Shown one piece after another: positions 1-7,456 of a DNA stretch of 17,673 nt; position 1 is the first letter of the stretch; each line of letters starts with the position of its first letter. This DNA is from an uncultured Ruminococcus sp. (lineage in GTDB: Bacteria; Bacillota; Clostridia; Oscillospirales; Acutalibacteraceae). A model generated the notes under the pieces. That model ran no database searches. It was not told the origin of the DNA and saw nothing but the letters and a program-made list of their open reading frames with translations. The stretch is from the NCBI GenBank assembly GCA_945632055.1, contig CALZCU010000001.1, positions 1 to 17,673 on the forward strand. Direction: 5' to 3'. Position numbers and translations under genes: made by a program.

Positions 1-1124
1 TTTTCAAGCATAATCCTGCTTTTTTCAAGATATATTCTCCTTGCTTTTCTCAGGTGGGCGTCAATCTTTCCCGTTTCAATATATTTTGCAAGAGCCAGCT
101 GTTCGGCTTTTGATGCGGTCTGATTTGTTGAACTCTTAATTTTAATATACCTGCTCATAAGACTGTCGGGCAGTACCATATAGCTTATTCTCACAGACGG
201 AAGAAGTACCTTTGAAAATGAGCCGAGATATACTGTATTTTCAATACCGTAATTCTGAACACAGGGAACAGGGTGCGTGCTGTAGCGCAGCTCACCGTTG
301 TAATCGTCTTCAATGATAACAGCACCATTCTTTTTTGCCCATTCAATAATTTCAAGTCTTCTGTTTATCGGCATATTTGTACTGCTTTCGTTTGTGAAGT
401 TCGGATTGATAAGAATAATATCAGGCATAATTTCATTTAAAGAATTAACAGTTACGCCGAATTTATCACTTTTAAAGTAAGTAATATCATACCCGAAGCT
501 TCTGAATACCAGCTCGGACTGAATATAGCTTGAGCCAGCCATTGCAACCCGTTTATTCTGACCGAGAACAGCACAAAGCAAATACAGCAAGGGCTGTGTT
601 CCTGCACCGACAATAATATTTTCCGTTACTGTGTTAACGCTTCTTGTGCCAAGACTGTATTTTTGCAGTGCTTTCCTAAGGTCGGGTTCTCCCTGCTCAT
701 CTCCGTATGAAGTAAGCAGATAATTCTGATTAAGAACATCTTTGACGCATTTTCTCCACTCAGATATATTAATAATTTTTTCGTCAATGCTTTTTCCGCT
801 GAAATCATATTCATAAAACCTGTTCTGTTCACTCTCAACTGAAGCCTCATTTTCATACGCTTTCGGTCGAATATTAAATTCAGCCTCAACATAATAACCG
901 CTCTGAGGAACATTTCTGATGTATCCCTCAACGCAAAGTTGTTCATAAGCCGCAGTAATAGTAGTTTTTGATACTGCCAGATCTTCGCTCAGCCGCCTGA
1001 TTGAGGGCATTTTTGTTCCTTTTTTAAGACTTCCGCTTTCAACGGATTTTCTGATTGACAGATAAATCTGCCTGTAAAGCGGAGTTTTATCACTTTTATC
1101 TATAATAATAAAATCATTTAGCAT
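1..1124 (-). CDS. MocR/GntR-family PLP-dependent transcriptional regulator (partial, C-terminus beyond window)
   Basis: An open frame runs from ATG at 1124 to the window edge without a stop; 374 residues are visible against roughly 450-490 for the family, so the C-terminus is missing only because the window ends. Residues about 14-80 form a GntR-type winged helix (PLYRQIYLSIR, then MPSIRRLSEDLAVSKTT). From about 110 it is a type I aminotransferase fold: the acidic IEDDYNGELR segment (271-280) and the SFSK motif place the PLP-binding lysine at 305, followed by VRISYMVLP, typical of MocR proteins. Members bind DNA and sense PLP or an amino compound; examples are PdxR and GabR, but the ligand here cannot be told. 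The gene is divergent from murD, and a palindrome covers its own -35 box, which suggests autoregulation (inference). The ribosome site is weak (GGTGAT). Confidence 0.9.
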   Translation of the reverse strand, partial: MLNDFIIIDKSDKTPLYRQIYLSIRKSVESGSLKKGTKMPSIRRLSEDLAVSKTTITAAYEQLCVEGYIRNVPQSGYYVEAEFNIRPKAYENEASVESEQNRFYEYDFSGKSIDEKIINISEWRKCVKDVLNQNYLLTSYGDEQGEPDLRKALQKYSLGTRSVNTVTENIIVGAGTQPLLYLLCAVLGQNKRVAMAGSSYIQSELVFRSFGYDITYFKSDKFGVTVNSLNEIMPDIILINPNFTNESSTNMPINRRLEIIEWAKKNGAVIIEDDYNGELRYSTHPVPCVQNYGIENTVYLGSFSKVLLPSVRISYMVLPDSLMSRYIKIKSSTNQTASKAEQLALAKYIETGKIDAHLRKARRIYLEKSRIMLE

Positions 1125-1139
1125 ATAATCACCGTTTAT

Positions 1140-1168
1140 ATTTTAACATTACAAAATTGTTATTGCAA
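1140..1168 (-). promoter_or_regulatory. Sigma-A promoter of the MocR-type regulator
   Basis: On the minus strand a -35 box TTGCAA (1168-1163) is followed by 17 bases and a -10 box TAAAAT (1145-1140). The predicted transcription start leaves a leader of about 10-15 bases before the ATG at 1124. The -35 lies inside a 12-bp palindrome. Confidence 0.65.
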
Positions 1169-1171
1169 TAA
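1160..1171. promoter_or_regulatory. Perfect 12-bp palindrome TTATTGCAATAA, candidate operator
   Basis: TTATTGCAATAA reads identically on both strands. It sits in the 127-bp divergent intergenic region and covers the -35 of the MocR-type gene, 13 bases from the murD -35. Seen directly; the role as a regulator-binding site is inferred. Confidence 0.45.
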
Positions 1172-1184
1172 TATACTCAAGCAG

Positions 1185-1213
1185 TTGAAATTTTTTACTG
1201 AAATCTGTATAAT
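1185..1213 (+). promoter_or_regulatory. Sigma-A promoter of the murD operon
   Basis: TTGAAA (1185-1190), 17-base spacer, TATAAT (1208-1213). The start of transcription should lie near 1220, about 30 bases before the murD ATG, leaving room for the ribosome site GAAAGGGG (1238-1245). Confidence 0.8.
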
Positions 1214-1251
1214 TATATATAATTCTGTTAATTCTGTGAAAGGGGCAGACA

Positions 1252-2643
1252 ATGAATATGAACGCTAAGGAATTTTTCAATGGGATAAAAGGTAAAAAGG
1301 TAACCTTTATCGGAATAGGAACAAGTAATCTGCCGTTGATAAAGCTTTTTGCCGACAAGGGTGCAAGGGTAACCGCCTGCGACAAAAAGGATTTTGACTC
1401 ACTCGGCGAGAACGGAATAAAGGCAAAGGAATACGGAGCAGAGCTGATTTTAGGAGAAAACTATCTTTCGGATATAGATTCAGACATTGTTTTCAGAAGT
1501 CCCGGTACTCCTTTTTATAAGGAGGAGCTTGTTGCATTAAGAAACAAGGGAGTAGTGCTGACTTCTGAGATGGAGGTCTTTTTCGACCTCTGTCCCTGCA
1601 AAACGATTGCAGTAACAGGCTCAGACGGAAAAACTACAACGACAACGATTATTTCGGAGTTTTTAAAAGCGAGCGGAAAGAATGTTCATCTCGGCGGAAA
1701 TATTGGAAAGCCATTGCTCCCTGAGATTGAACAAATCAGCGCTGATGACTATGCTGTTGTTGAGCTGTCAAGCTTTCAGCTTATTTCTATGAGAAAAAGT
1801 CCCGATGTTGCAGTTGTAACAAATCTTGCTCCTAATCACCTTGACATACATAAGGATATGCAGGAGTATATTGATTCAAAGAAAAACCTTGTGCTTCATC
1901 AGAACGCCTTTTCAAAGGCAGTGCTCAACCTTGACAACGATATTGCAAACAGCTTTTCCGATTCAGTCAGAGGACAGCTTGCAAAATTCAGCGTAAAGGA
2001 AAGCGTTTACAATGGAGTATATCTTGACGGCACGACAATATGCTACAGCGACTACGGCAAGGTAACAAGAATTATGGATTACAGGGATATTAAAATTCCC
2101 GGAATGCACAATGTAGAAAACTATCTTGCGGCAATTTCTGCGGTATGGGGAATGGTTGATGTCGATACAATCGTTGCAGTAGCAAAAACCTTCGGCGGTG
2201 TTGAGCACAGGGCTGAATTTGTAAGAGAGTACAACGGAGTAAAATATTATAACGATTCAATAGCTTCAAGTCCGACAAGAACTGCACTTGGCACACTTTC
2301 TCTTTATGATGAGAAAATAATTATTATTGCAGGCGGCTATGACAAGCACATTCCCTATGATCCGCTCGGTCCTGTAATCAACGAAAAGGTAAAGGTGCTG
2401 ATTCTGCTCGGCGATACTGCTCCCAAGATTGAAGCCGCCGTAAAAGCCGCTGATAATTATGATGAGCAGAAAATTGAAATAATCAATGTGAATAATATGG
2501 AAGAGGCAGTAAATGAAGCTGTTAAGCACGCAGAAAAGGGAGATATTGTTTCACTTTCTCCTGCAAGCGCAAGCTTCGGACTGTATAGGAATTTTGAGGA
2601 AAGAGGTAATCACTTTAAGTCAATCGTAAACAGCTTGAAGTGA
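1252..2643 (+). CDS. murD: UDP-N-acetylmuramoyl-L-alanine--D-glutamate ligase (MurD)
   Basis: Cytoplasmic ATP-dependent ligase that adds D-glutamate to UDP-MurNAc-L-Ala in peptidoglycan precursor synthesis. The 463 residues match the usual length of about 450. The N-terminal Rossmann-like UDP-binding domain begins with VTFIGIGTSN (17-26). The Mur central domain carries the ATP loop GSDGKTTTT (123-131), and HLGGNIG (146-152) and VVELSSFQL (169-177) are Mur-family motifs. NLAPNHLDIH (191-200) and the later GVEHRAEFV and YNDSIASSPT segments lead into the C-terminal ligase domain. The start ATG 1252 has GAAAGGGG six bases upstream; a second ATG at 1258 is possible. It is the first gene of a five-gene run. 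The P-loop has GSD where many MurD have GTN, which is seen in some Firmicutes homologues. Confidence 0.95.
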   Translation: MNMNAKEFFNGIKGKKVTFIGIGTSNLPLIKLFADKGARVTACDKKDFDSLGENGIKAKEYGAELILGENYLSDIDSDIVFRSPGTPFYKEELVALRNKGVVLTSEMEVFFDLCPCKTIAVTGSDGKTTTTTIISEFLKASGKNVHLGGNIGKPLLPEIEQISADDYAVVELSSFQLISMRKSPDVAVVTNLAPNHLDIHKDMQEYIDSKKNLVLHQNAFSKAVLNLDNDIANSFSDSVRGQLAKFSVKESVYNGVYLDGTTICYSDYGKVTRIMDYRDIKIPGMHNVENYLAAISAVWGMVDVDTIVAVAKTFGGVEHRAEFVREYNGVKYYNDSIASSPTRTALGTLSLYDEKIIIIAGGYDKHIPYDPLGPVINEKVKVLILLGDTAPKIEAAVKAADNYDEQKIEIINVNNMEEAVNEAVKHAEKGDIVSLSPASASFGLYRNFEERGNHFKSIVNSLK

Positions 2644-2651
2644 TATTCAAT

Positions 2652-3680
2652 ATGGATTTACAAAAAGTATTATTTGACCTTTGCACTGCTTCGGGAGTTT
2701 CGGGAAGCGAAGAGCCTGCCGTTAATGCGGCAAAAGCGTATTTTGAAAGCTTCAGTGAAGTAAATATTGATTCAAACGGAAATATGTTTGCTGTGCTCGG
2801 CAATCATAATGCGGATAAAACAATTCTGCTTGACGCACATATTGACAGTATCGGTCTTATCGTAACAGGCATTGACGAAAACGGCTTTGTCAAGGTGGAC
2901 AAGTGCGGCGGAATTGATATTCGCACCTTGCAGGACAGCAAATTATATTTGCAGAAAAACCGTGAAATTACGGGAACAGTTTGCTGTCTGCCTCCTCATT
3001 TGTCTGACGGCAAGGAGGATACTGCCGTTTCGCTCGACAAAACCTATGTGGATTTCGGAATGAGTGAAGAGGAGATTAAAAAGGTAATCAGCATTGGCGA
3101 TGTCCTTGCCTTTGATGTCAAGCCGAAAATGCTTCTCAACAATCGAATAACAGCTCCTGCGCTTGATAACAGATGCAGTATTGCCGCTTTAATCAGATGC
3201 GCCGAGCTTCTCAGCACAGAACAGCTTGAATATAAGGTTATTATTATGCTGAGCGTTCAGGAGGAAACCTTCGGAACAGGAGCAAAAACAGGAGCGTTTT
3301 CTGTTGATGCAGACGAGGCGATTGCGGTTGATGTCAGCTTCGCTTCACAGCCCGATATATCGGGACAGTACTCTAAAATTGAAATCGGAAAAGGACCTAT
3401 GATTTGCATTTCTCCGATTCTCAACAGGGAAATGTCAGACAAGCTTATCAGCACAGCAAAAAATGCACAGCTTCCGTATCAGCTTGAGCCTGTTTCGGGT
3501 GCAACGGGGACGAATGCCGACAGTATCGCCGTTTCAAAATGCGGAGTAAAAACGGCTGTTGTTTCAATTCCGCAGAGATATATGCACACTCCGAGCGAGG
3601 TTGTTTCAATAGATGATGTTGAAAACACTGCACAGTTGATTTATCAATACATCAAATGCGGAGGTGCTTTTAATGCTTGA
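2652..3680 (+). CDS. M42-family metallopeptidase (first of a tandem pair)
   Basis: Co-catalytic metal aminopeptidase of family M42 (glutamyl/deblocking aminopeptidase, also annotated as endoglucanase M), expected to be cytoplasmic and to trim N-terminal residues from peptides. With the ATG at 2652, 342 residues. The metal ligands and catalytic residues are in place: H63 in DAHIDSIG, bridging D172 in LDNRC, catalytic E204 and ligand E205 in QEETFGTGAKTG, D227 in VDVSFA, H312 in YMHTPSE. The frame is open from a GTG at 2640 that overlaps the murD stop. I chose ATG 2652 because MDLQKVLFDLC then aligns with the start of the neighbouring paralogue. It follows murD by 8 bases. The usual AHMDE motif is DAHIDS here, so the residue after the second Asp is Ser instead of Glu. 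Confidence 0.9.
   Translation: MDLQKVLFDLCTASGVSGSEEPAVNAAKAYFESFSEVNIDSNGNMFAVLGNHNADKTILLDAHIDSIGLIVTGIDENGFVKVDKCGGIDIRTLQDSKLYLQKNREITGTVCCLPPHLSDGKEDTAVSLDKTYVDFGMSEEEIKKVISIGDVLAFDVKPKMLLNNRITAPALDNRCSIAALIRCAELLSTEQLEYKVIIMLSVQEETFGTGAKTGAFSVDADEAIAVDVSFASQPDISGQYSKIEIGKGPMICISPILNREMSDKLISTAKNAQLPYQLEPVSGATGTNADSIAVSKCGVKTAVVSIPQRYMHTPSEVVSIDDVENTAQLIYQYIKCGGAFNA
3660..3666 (+). promoter_or_regulatory. Strong ribosome site fixing the second M42 start
   Basis: GGAGGTG ends six bases before ATG 3673. The upstream in-frame GTG at 3664 lies inside this site and so is not the start. The site sits within the last codons of the first M42 gene, giving an 8-base coding overlap. Confidence 0.8.
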
Positions 3681-4740
3681 TACAAAGCTGCTCAAAAAGC
3701 TCTGCCTGCTTGACGGAATTTCAGGCGATGAAAGGACAGTAAGAGAGCTGATTATTGATGAAATTAAAGATTATGCCGACAGCATCACTGTTGATAATCT
3801 CGGAAATATAATCGTACACAAAAAAGGCAGAAACAGAGCTAAAGGCAGACTTATGCTCTCTGCTCATATGGATGAGGTCGGCTTGCTAATCACAGACATC
3901 ACCTCTGACGGCTATCTGAAATTTGACGAGGTCGGAGGAATTGACAGAAGAATACTTCCCGGCAAAAGCGTTACGGTGGGAAATAATAAAGTCTGCGGTG
4001 TAATCGGAATAAAGCCTGTTCATCTGTCTAAGGGCGATGAAAGCAAAAAAATCCCCGAGTTATCGGATATGTATATTGACATAGGAGCTGAAAGCAGGGA
4101 AAATGCGCTTGAATATGTTTCCTACGGTGACAGCGTTAATTTCGTTTCGGACTTTACAGAGAACTCAGGCACAATTACTTCAAAGGCGCTTGACGACAGA
4201 TTCGGCTGTCTTGTGCTAATTGAGCTTATAAAATCGGAGCTTGAATACGACGCTGATTTTGTATTTGCCGTTCAGGAGGAGGTAGGCTTAAGGGGTGCAA
4301 AGGTGGCGGCATACTCTGTCGACCCCGAATTTGCACTTGTTGTTGAAACAACCACTGCGGCTGATGTTCCCAACATTGAAGAAAGCAGACAGGTATGTAG
4401 TCTATCGGACGGAGCAGTTATTTCCGTTATGGACAGGCGCACGATTTATGACAAGGAGATGATTACTCTTGCATTTGAGTGTGCCGAAAAAATCGGTGTA
4501 AAGGCACAGTACAAAAGAGCAGTTGCAGGCGGCAACGATGCAGGAGTAATTCATTCAAGCAGAAGCGGAGTGAGAACGCTTGCACTTTCGCTTCCGTGCA
4601 GATATCTTCACTCGCCGAATTGCGTTGTAAATAAGAGCGACTGCGAATCTGTTTTAATGCTTGCAAGGGAGCTTGCAAACCGGATTGCAGGCGGAAAATT
4701 AAGCGTCAAGGAGAATAAAAATGATAATTTCAGCCAATGA
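3673..4740 (+). CDS. M42-family metallopeptidase (second of a tandem pair)
   Basis: Second M42 aminopeptidase, 355 residues from ATG 3673. Ligands: H65 and D67 in SAHMDEVG, D174 in LDDRFG, E202/E203 in QEEVGLRGAK, E225 in VVETT, H313 in YLHSP. This copy has the textbook M42 motifs, whereas the upstream copy deviates in several (DAHIDSIG, QEETFGTG, VDVSFA), so the two probably cleave different peptides or assemble with each other (inference). M42 enzymes usually form tetrahedral dodecamers. It overlaps the first M42 gene by 8 bases and the following acetyltransferase gene by 20 bases, a sign of tight co-translation. The C-terminal tail after RIAGGKLS is lysine/asparagine-rich and likely disordered. 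Confidence 0.93.
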   Translation: MLDTKLLKKLCLLDGISGDERTVRELIIDEIKDYADSITVDNLGNIIVHKKGRNRAKGRLMLSAHMDEVGLLITDITSDGYLKFDEVGGIDRRILPGKSVTVGNNKVCGVIGIKPVHLSKGDESKKIPELSDMYIDIGAESRENALEYVSYGDSVNFVSDFTENSGTITSKALDDRFGCLVLIELIKSELEYDADFVFAVQEEVGLRGAKVAAYSVDPEFALVVETTTAADVPNIEESRQVCSLSDGAVISVMDRRTIYDKEMITLAFECAEKIGVKAQYKRAVAGGNDAGVIHSSRSGVRTLALSLPCRYLHSPNCVVNKSDCESVLMLARELANRIAGGKLSVKENKNDNFSQ

Positions 4741-5500
4741 AACGAGCGATTTTATTCAGTCTGTTCAAAGAATTTCAGACAATGATCCGTTTGCCTGCCG
4801 CATAATCTCGCTTTACAACAGCTATTCTCCCGACCTTGCCTTTGTTGACTATTGGATGATTGCAGACAAGGACAGCGGCAGATGCACAGGTGCTGTGGCA
4901 CGAAGCGGAACGAATTTTATTATGTTCATAACCGATGACTGTGATTTGTCAGAGGTTTCCTCATTTATGAGGGTGGCAGGAGCATCAAGCATACTGTGCA
5001 GCGGAAAGTATCAGCTTGACTTATTCGGAATCAGGCATATTACAGGCTCAGTTCTTGCAAGAACAAAGCTCTTTGAAACTGAAAACGATAAGCTGACCGT
5101 AGTTATACCTGAAATAAAGTCGGTTTATGAGCTGATTGTGAAGTGTGCAGATGAAAACTTCAGACCTCCTGCGTTTGAGGACTTTTATGTTGATGTAAAT
5201 CACAAGCTTCGCCACAATACTACAAGATTATACGGAATCAGCGAGGATAATACGCTTGTAGCAGTTGCAATGACAGTAGCCGAAAGTGAAAACGGTGCAG
5301 TGCTCGGAGCAGTGTCCTGCGACCCCGAATACAGAAAAAAAGGCTACGGCTCAAGTATTGTAAAATACATATCCAACCGCCTTATTGAGGAGGATAAAAC
5401 TGTATTTCTGCACAGAGCAAAAAATGCAAATGTTTCCTTCTACAACAATCTTGGTTTTGTTGAATCGGGCACTTGGAGAGAATACTATTTTGAAAGGTGA
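4721..5500 (+). CDS. GNAT-family N-acetyltransferase with an unassigned N-terminal half
   Basis: The C-terminal half (about 135-259) is a GNAT fold: AVSCDPEYRKKGYGSS (197-212) is motif A with the acetyl-CoA pyrophosphate loop RKKGYG, and NVSFYNNLGFVESG (237-250) is the typical motif B strand-helix. Residues 1-130 are not a second recognisable GNAT motif; they may be a degenerate GNAT or substrate domain. The acceptor is unknown. Start ATG 4721 has AAGGAGA (4708-4714) six bases upstream and overlaps the M42 gene by 20 bases, so the gene belongs to the murD operon. Position beside peptidases suggests an amino acid, peptide or protein N-terminus as acceptor, but this is only inference. Confidence 0.85.
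   Translation: MIISANETSDFIQSVQRISDNDPFACRIISLYNSYSPDLAFVDYWMIADKDSGRCTGAVARSGTNFIMFITDDCDLSEVSSFMRVAGASSILCSGKYQLDLFGIRHITGSVLARTKLFETENDKLTVVIPEIKSVYELIVKCADENFRPPAFEDFYVDVNHKLRHNTTRLYGISEDNTLVAVAMTVAESENGAVLGAVSCDPEYRKKGYGSSIVKYISNRLIEEDKTVFLHRAKNANVSFYNNLGFVESGTWREYYFER
5492..5500 (+). promoter_or_regulatory. Ribosome site supporting a TTG start
   Basis: GAAAGGTGA ends six bases before TTG 5507. The next in-frame ATG is 16 codons downstream with no comparable site, so the TTG is preferred. The site lies on the last codons and stop of the acetyltransferase gene. Confidence 0.6.
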
Positions 5501-5506
5501 TTTTAT

Positions 5507-6766
5507 TTGAGCTTTTTTGATATAGACGAAAAAATTATAAAGGCTTCAGAAAAGGCTATGGAGCTTTGCAAAGCTTCGCTTGCCGAAATTGAGGACATTC
5601 AGGAATACAATCAGCAAAAAATGATTAAGGCATTCCAGAACGCTTCTGTCAGAGAAAGCTATTTTTGCGGCTCAACAGGCTACGGCTATGACGATTTCGG
5701 CAGAGATGCGCTTGATAAGGTATATGCCTATGTATTTGATGCCGAGGACGCACTTGTGCGCCACAACTTTGTAAGCGGCACTCACGCACTCACTGTTGCA
5801 CTTTTCGGTATGCTCCGCCCGGGAGATACTATGCTTTCCGTAACAGGTATGCCCTATGATACAATCCGTTCTGCAATCGGAATTGAGGGGAATTATCCCG
5901 GCTCATTAAAGGATTTCGGCATTGAATTTAAAATGACAGAGCTAAATCCCGACGGCACTCTTGATTATGAAGCAATTAAGGAGTCGATTGCAAAGGAAAA
6001 GCCGAAAATGGTTTACATACAGCGGTCAAGGGGATACAGCCTCAGACCTACCCTTACTTGGCGTGAAATCAAAAGAATATGCGATATAAGCAAAAAGGTA
6101 TCTCCAGATTCCATTATTATGCTCGACAACTGCTACGGTGAATTTGTTGAAAAGGTTGAGCCGCTTTCAGTCGGAGTCGACATTATGGCAGGCTCGCTCA
6201 TCAAGAACCCAGGCGGCGGAATTGCTCCGACAGGCGGCTACATTGCAGGAAAAGAGGAGCTTGTTGAAATGTGCGCCTACAGGCTCACAACACCGGGAAC
6301 GGGCAAGGAAATAGGCGCAACGCTCAACACAAGCAGAGAGCTTTTTATGGGTGCATATCACGCTCCCCATGTTACGGGAGAAGCACTCAAGACTGCGGTG
6401 TTTGCTTCTGCACTTTTTGAGGTGCTCGGCTATGAAACCTCTCCGAGATATAACGAAAGCAGGGGAGATATTATTCAGCTTATAATGCTCGGAAGTGAGG
6501 AAAAGCTGATAAGCTTTTGCGGAGGAGTTCAGAGCGGCTCCGCTGTTGACAGTTTTGTTCAGCCAATGCCGTCCGATATGCCGGGTTATGAAAGCCAGGT
6601 TATAATGGCGGCAGGAGCATTCACTCTCGGCTCGTCAATCGAGCTTTCAGCAGACGCTCCGCTTCGTGAGCCTTATGCTGTGTGGATGCAGGGAGGACTT
6701 AATTTCCACAGCGGAAAGCTCGGCGTAATGCTTGCGGCTGACAAAATTTTAAAGGACAACAAATAA
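5507..6766 (+). CDS. Methionine gamma-lyase/'aluminium resistance' family PLP enzyme
   Basis: Fold-type I PLP enzyme of the family named methionine gamma-lyase-like or cystathionine beta-lyase involved in aluminium resistance (B. subtilis YnbB type). Its 419 residues are the usual length. Evidence: GYGYDDFGRD (58-67) and HNFVSGTHAL (86-95) near the N-terminus, IIMLDNCYGEFVE (203-215) with the PLP-ring aspartate, and GSLIKNPGGGIAPTGGY (229-245) with the Schiff-base lysine K233. The likely chemistry is beta- or gamma-elimination on a sulfur amino acid, but the substrate is not established for this family. It starts at TTG 5507, six bases after the acetyltransferase stop, and is the last gene of the murD operon before a hairpin terminator. 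Confidence 0.9.
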   Translation: MSFFDIDEKIIKASEKAMELCKASLAEIEDIQEYNQQKMIKAFQNASVRESYFCGSTGYGYDDFGRDALDKVYAYVFDAEDALVRHNFVSGTHALTVALFGMLRPGDTMLSVTGMPYDTIRSAIGIEGNYPGSLKDFGIEFKMTELNPDGTLDYEAIKESIAKEKPKMVYIQRSRGYSLRPTLTWREIKRICDISKKVSPDSIIMLDNCYGEFVEKVEPLSVGVDIMAGSLIKNPGGGIAPTGGYIAGKEELVEMCAYRLTTPGTGKEIGATLNTSRELFMGAYHAPHVTGEALKTAVFASALFEVLGYETSPRYNESRGDIIQLIMLGSEEKLISFCGGVQSGSAVDSFVQPMPSDMPGYESQVIMAAGAFTLGSSIELSADAPLREPYAVWMQGGLNFHSGKLGVMLAADKILKDNK

Positions 6767-6787
6767 TAAAGAACAGTATAATAAACT

Positions 6788-6816
6788 AAAACGCTTGGTG
6801 AATTGCCAAGCGTTTT
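6788..6816. terminator. Bidirectional intrinsic terminator between the convergent murD operon and tadA
   Basis: Eleven-pair stem AAAACGCTTGG/CCAAGCGTTTT with a 7-base loop. The A4/T4 ends give a T-run on either strand, so it can stop both the plus-strand operon (stop at 6766) and tadA from the minus strand (stop at 6836). Confidence 0.85.
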
Positions 6817-6835
6817 GTTGTTTATCATGATTAAT

Positions 6836-7456
6836 CTATCTGAGCCTTTTAAAAAAGCTCTTTAAAAGCTCTGAGCATTCGTCAGCCATAATTCCGCCTG
6901 CGCACTCAGGCTTAAAATTATACGGCATTTCAAAAAGGTTAGTCACCGAGCCGCACGAGCCGTTTTTAAAATCGTAAGCACCGAAAAAGACCTTAGGAAT
7001 GTGAGCGTTGATTATTGCTCCTGCACACATCGGGCAAGGCTCAAGAGTGACATAAATTTCACAGTTCCAAAGCCGCCAGCCGCCAAGAGCCTTGCAGGCG
7101 TTGTTGATTGCGTCAATCTCAGCGTGGAGCAGAGCATTCTTCTCTTTTTCACGCCTGTTTCTGCCTTTTGCAATTATCTCATCATTTCTGACTATTACTG
7201 CTCCGACAGGAACCTCGCCGTCGTCAAAGGCGTGCTGAGCCATTTCATAGGCGGCAAGCATATATTTTATTTCTCTGTCAGATGTATCGGAACGGTCGGG
7301 CAAAGAAGGCTCGGTAATATCAACTTGTCTGCCCGAATTGCGTGTCGAGGTACTCGACTTATTGACTTTATTAGGAACTGCTTCGAAACGGTCGGGCAAA
7401 GAAGACACGGTAATATCAACCTGTCTGCCCGAATTAAAATATTCACTCGTACTCAT
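6836..7456 (-). CDS. tadA: tRNA(adenine34) deaminase TadA with a repeat-derived N-terminal extension
   Basis: Deaminates A34 to inosine at the tRNA wobble position (tRNA-Arg ACG in most bacteria). The catalytic domain begins near residue 64: GEVPVGAVIV (80-89), HAEIDAI with zinc ligand H111 and proton shuttle E113, and PCPMCAG with C141 and C144. At 206 residues it is about 50 longer than usual. The extra N-terminus holds two copies of NSGRQVDIT followed by SLPDR (residues 8-23 and 40-55), encoded by two 41-bp DNA repeats 96 bp apart. The start ATG 7456 overlaps the stop of the CPBP gene as ATGA, so translation is likely coupled. There is no clear ribosome site for it or for M66, the only internal Met near the catalytic domain. 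Confidence 0.92.
   Translation of the reverse strand: MSTSEYFNSGRQVDITVSSLPDRFEAVPNKVNKSSTSTRNSGRQVDITEPSLPDRSDTSDREIKYMLAAYEMAQHAFDDGEVPVGAVIVRNDEIIAKGRNRREKEKNALLHAEIDAINNACKALGGWRLWNCEIYVTLEPCPMCAGAIINAHIPKVFFGAYDFKNGSCGSVTNLFEMPYNFKPECAGGIMADECSELLKSFFKRLR
7296..7336. repeat. 41-bp repeat with 7-bp inverted ends, copy B (in tadA)
   Basis: Ends are TCGGGCA (7296-7302) and TGCCCGA (7330-7336), inverted. About 37 of 41 bases are shared with the copy at 7392-7432, and the similarity extends a few bases on each side (ACGG before, ATT after). In the tadA frame it encodes SGRQVDIT..SLPD. Confidence 0.8.
7344..7358. repeat. Short palindrome between the two tadA repeats
   Basis: GTCGAG-GTA-CTCGAC, six-pair arms around a 3-base loop, in the spacer between the two 41-bp repeat copies and inside the tadA frame. 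Confidence 0.5.
7392..7432. repeat. 41-bp repeat with 7-bp inverted ends, copy A (in tadA)
   Basis: Ends TCGGGCA (7392-7398) and TGCCCGA (7426-7432), same orientation as the copy at 7296-7336, start-to-start distance 96 bp (32 codons), so both copies are read in the same tadA phase. Confidence 0.8.

Noticed and set aside
626..946. Minus-strand 106-codon open frame
   Set aside because: It is a shifted-frame shadow of the MocR-type regulator, whose true frame covers 1-1124 with full family motifs.
2640..2651. GTG start at 2640 for the first M42 gene
   Set aside because: Alignment with the neighbouring paralogue starts at ATG 2652, and no better ribosome site supports GTG; it remains possible.
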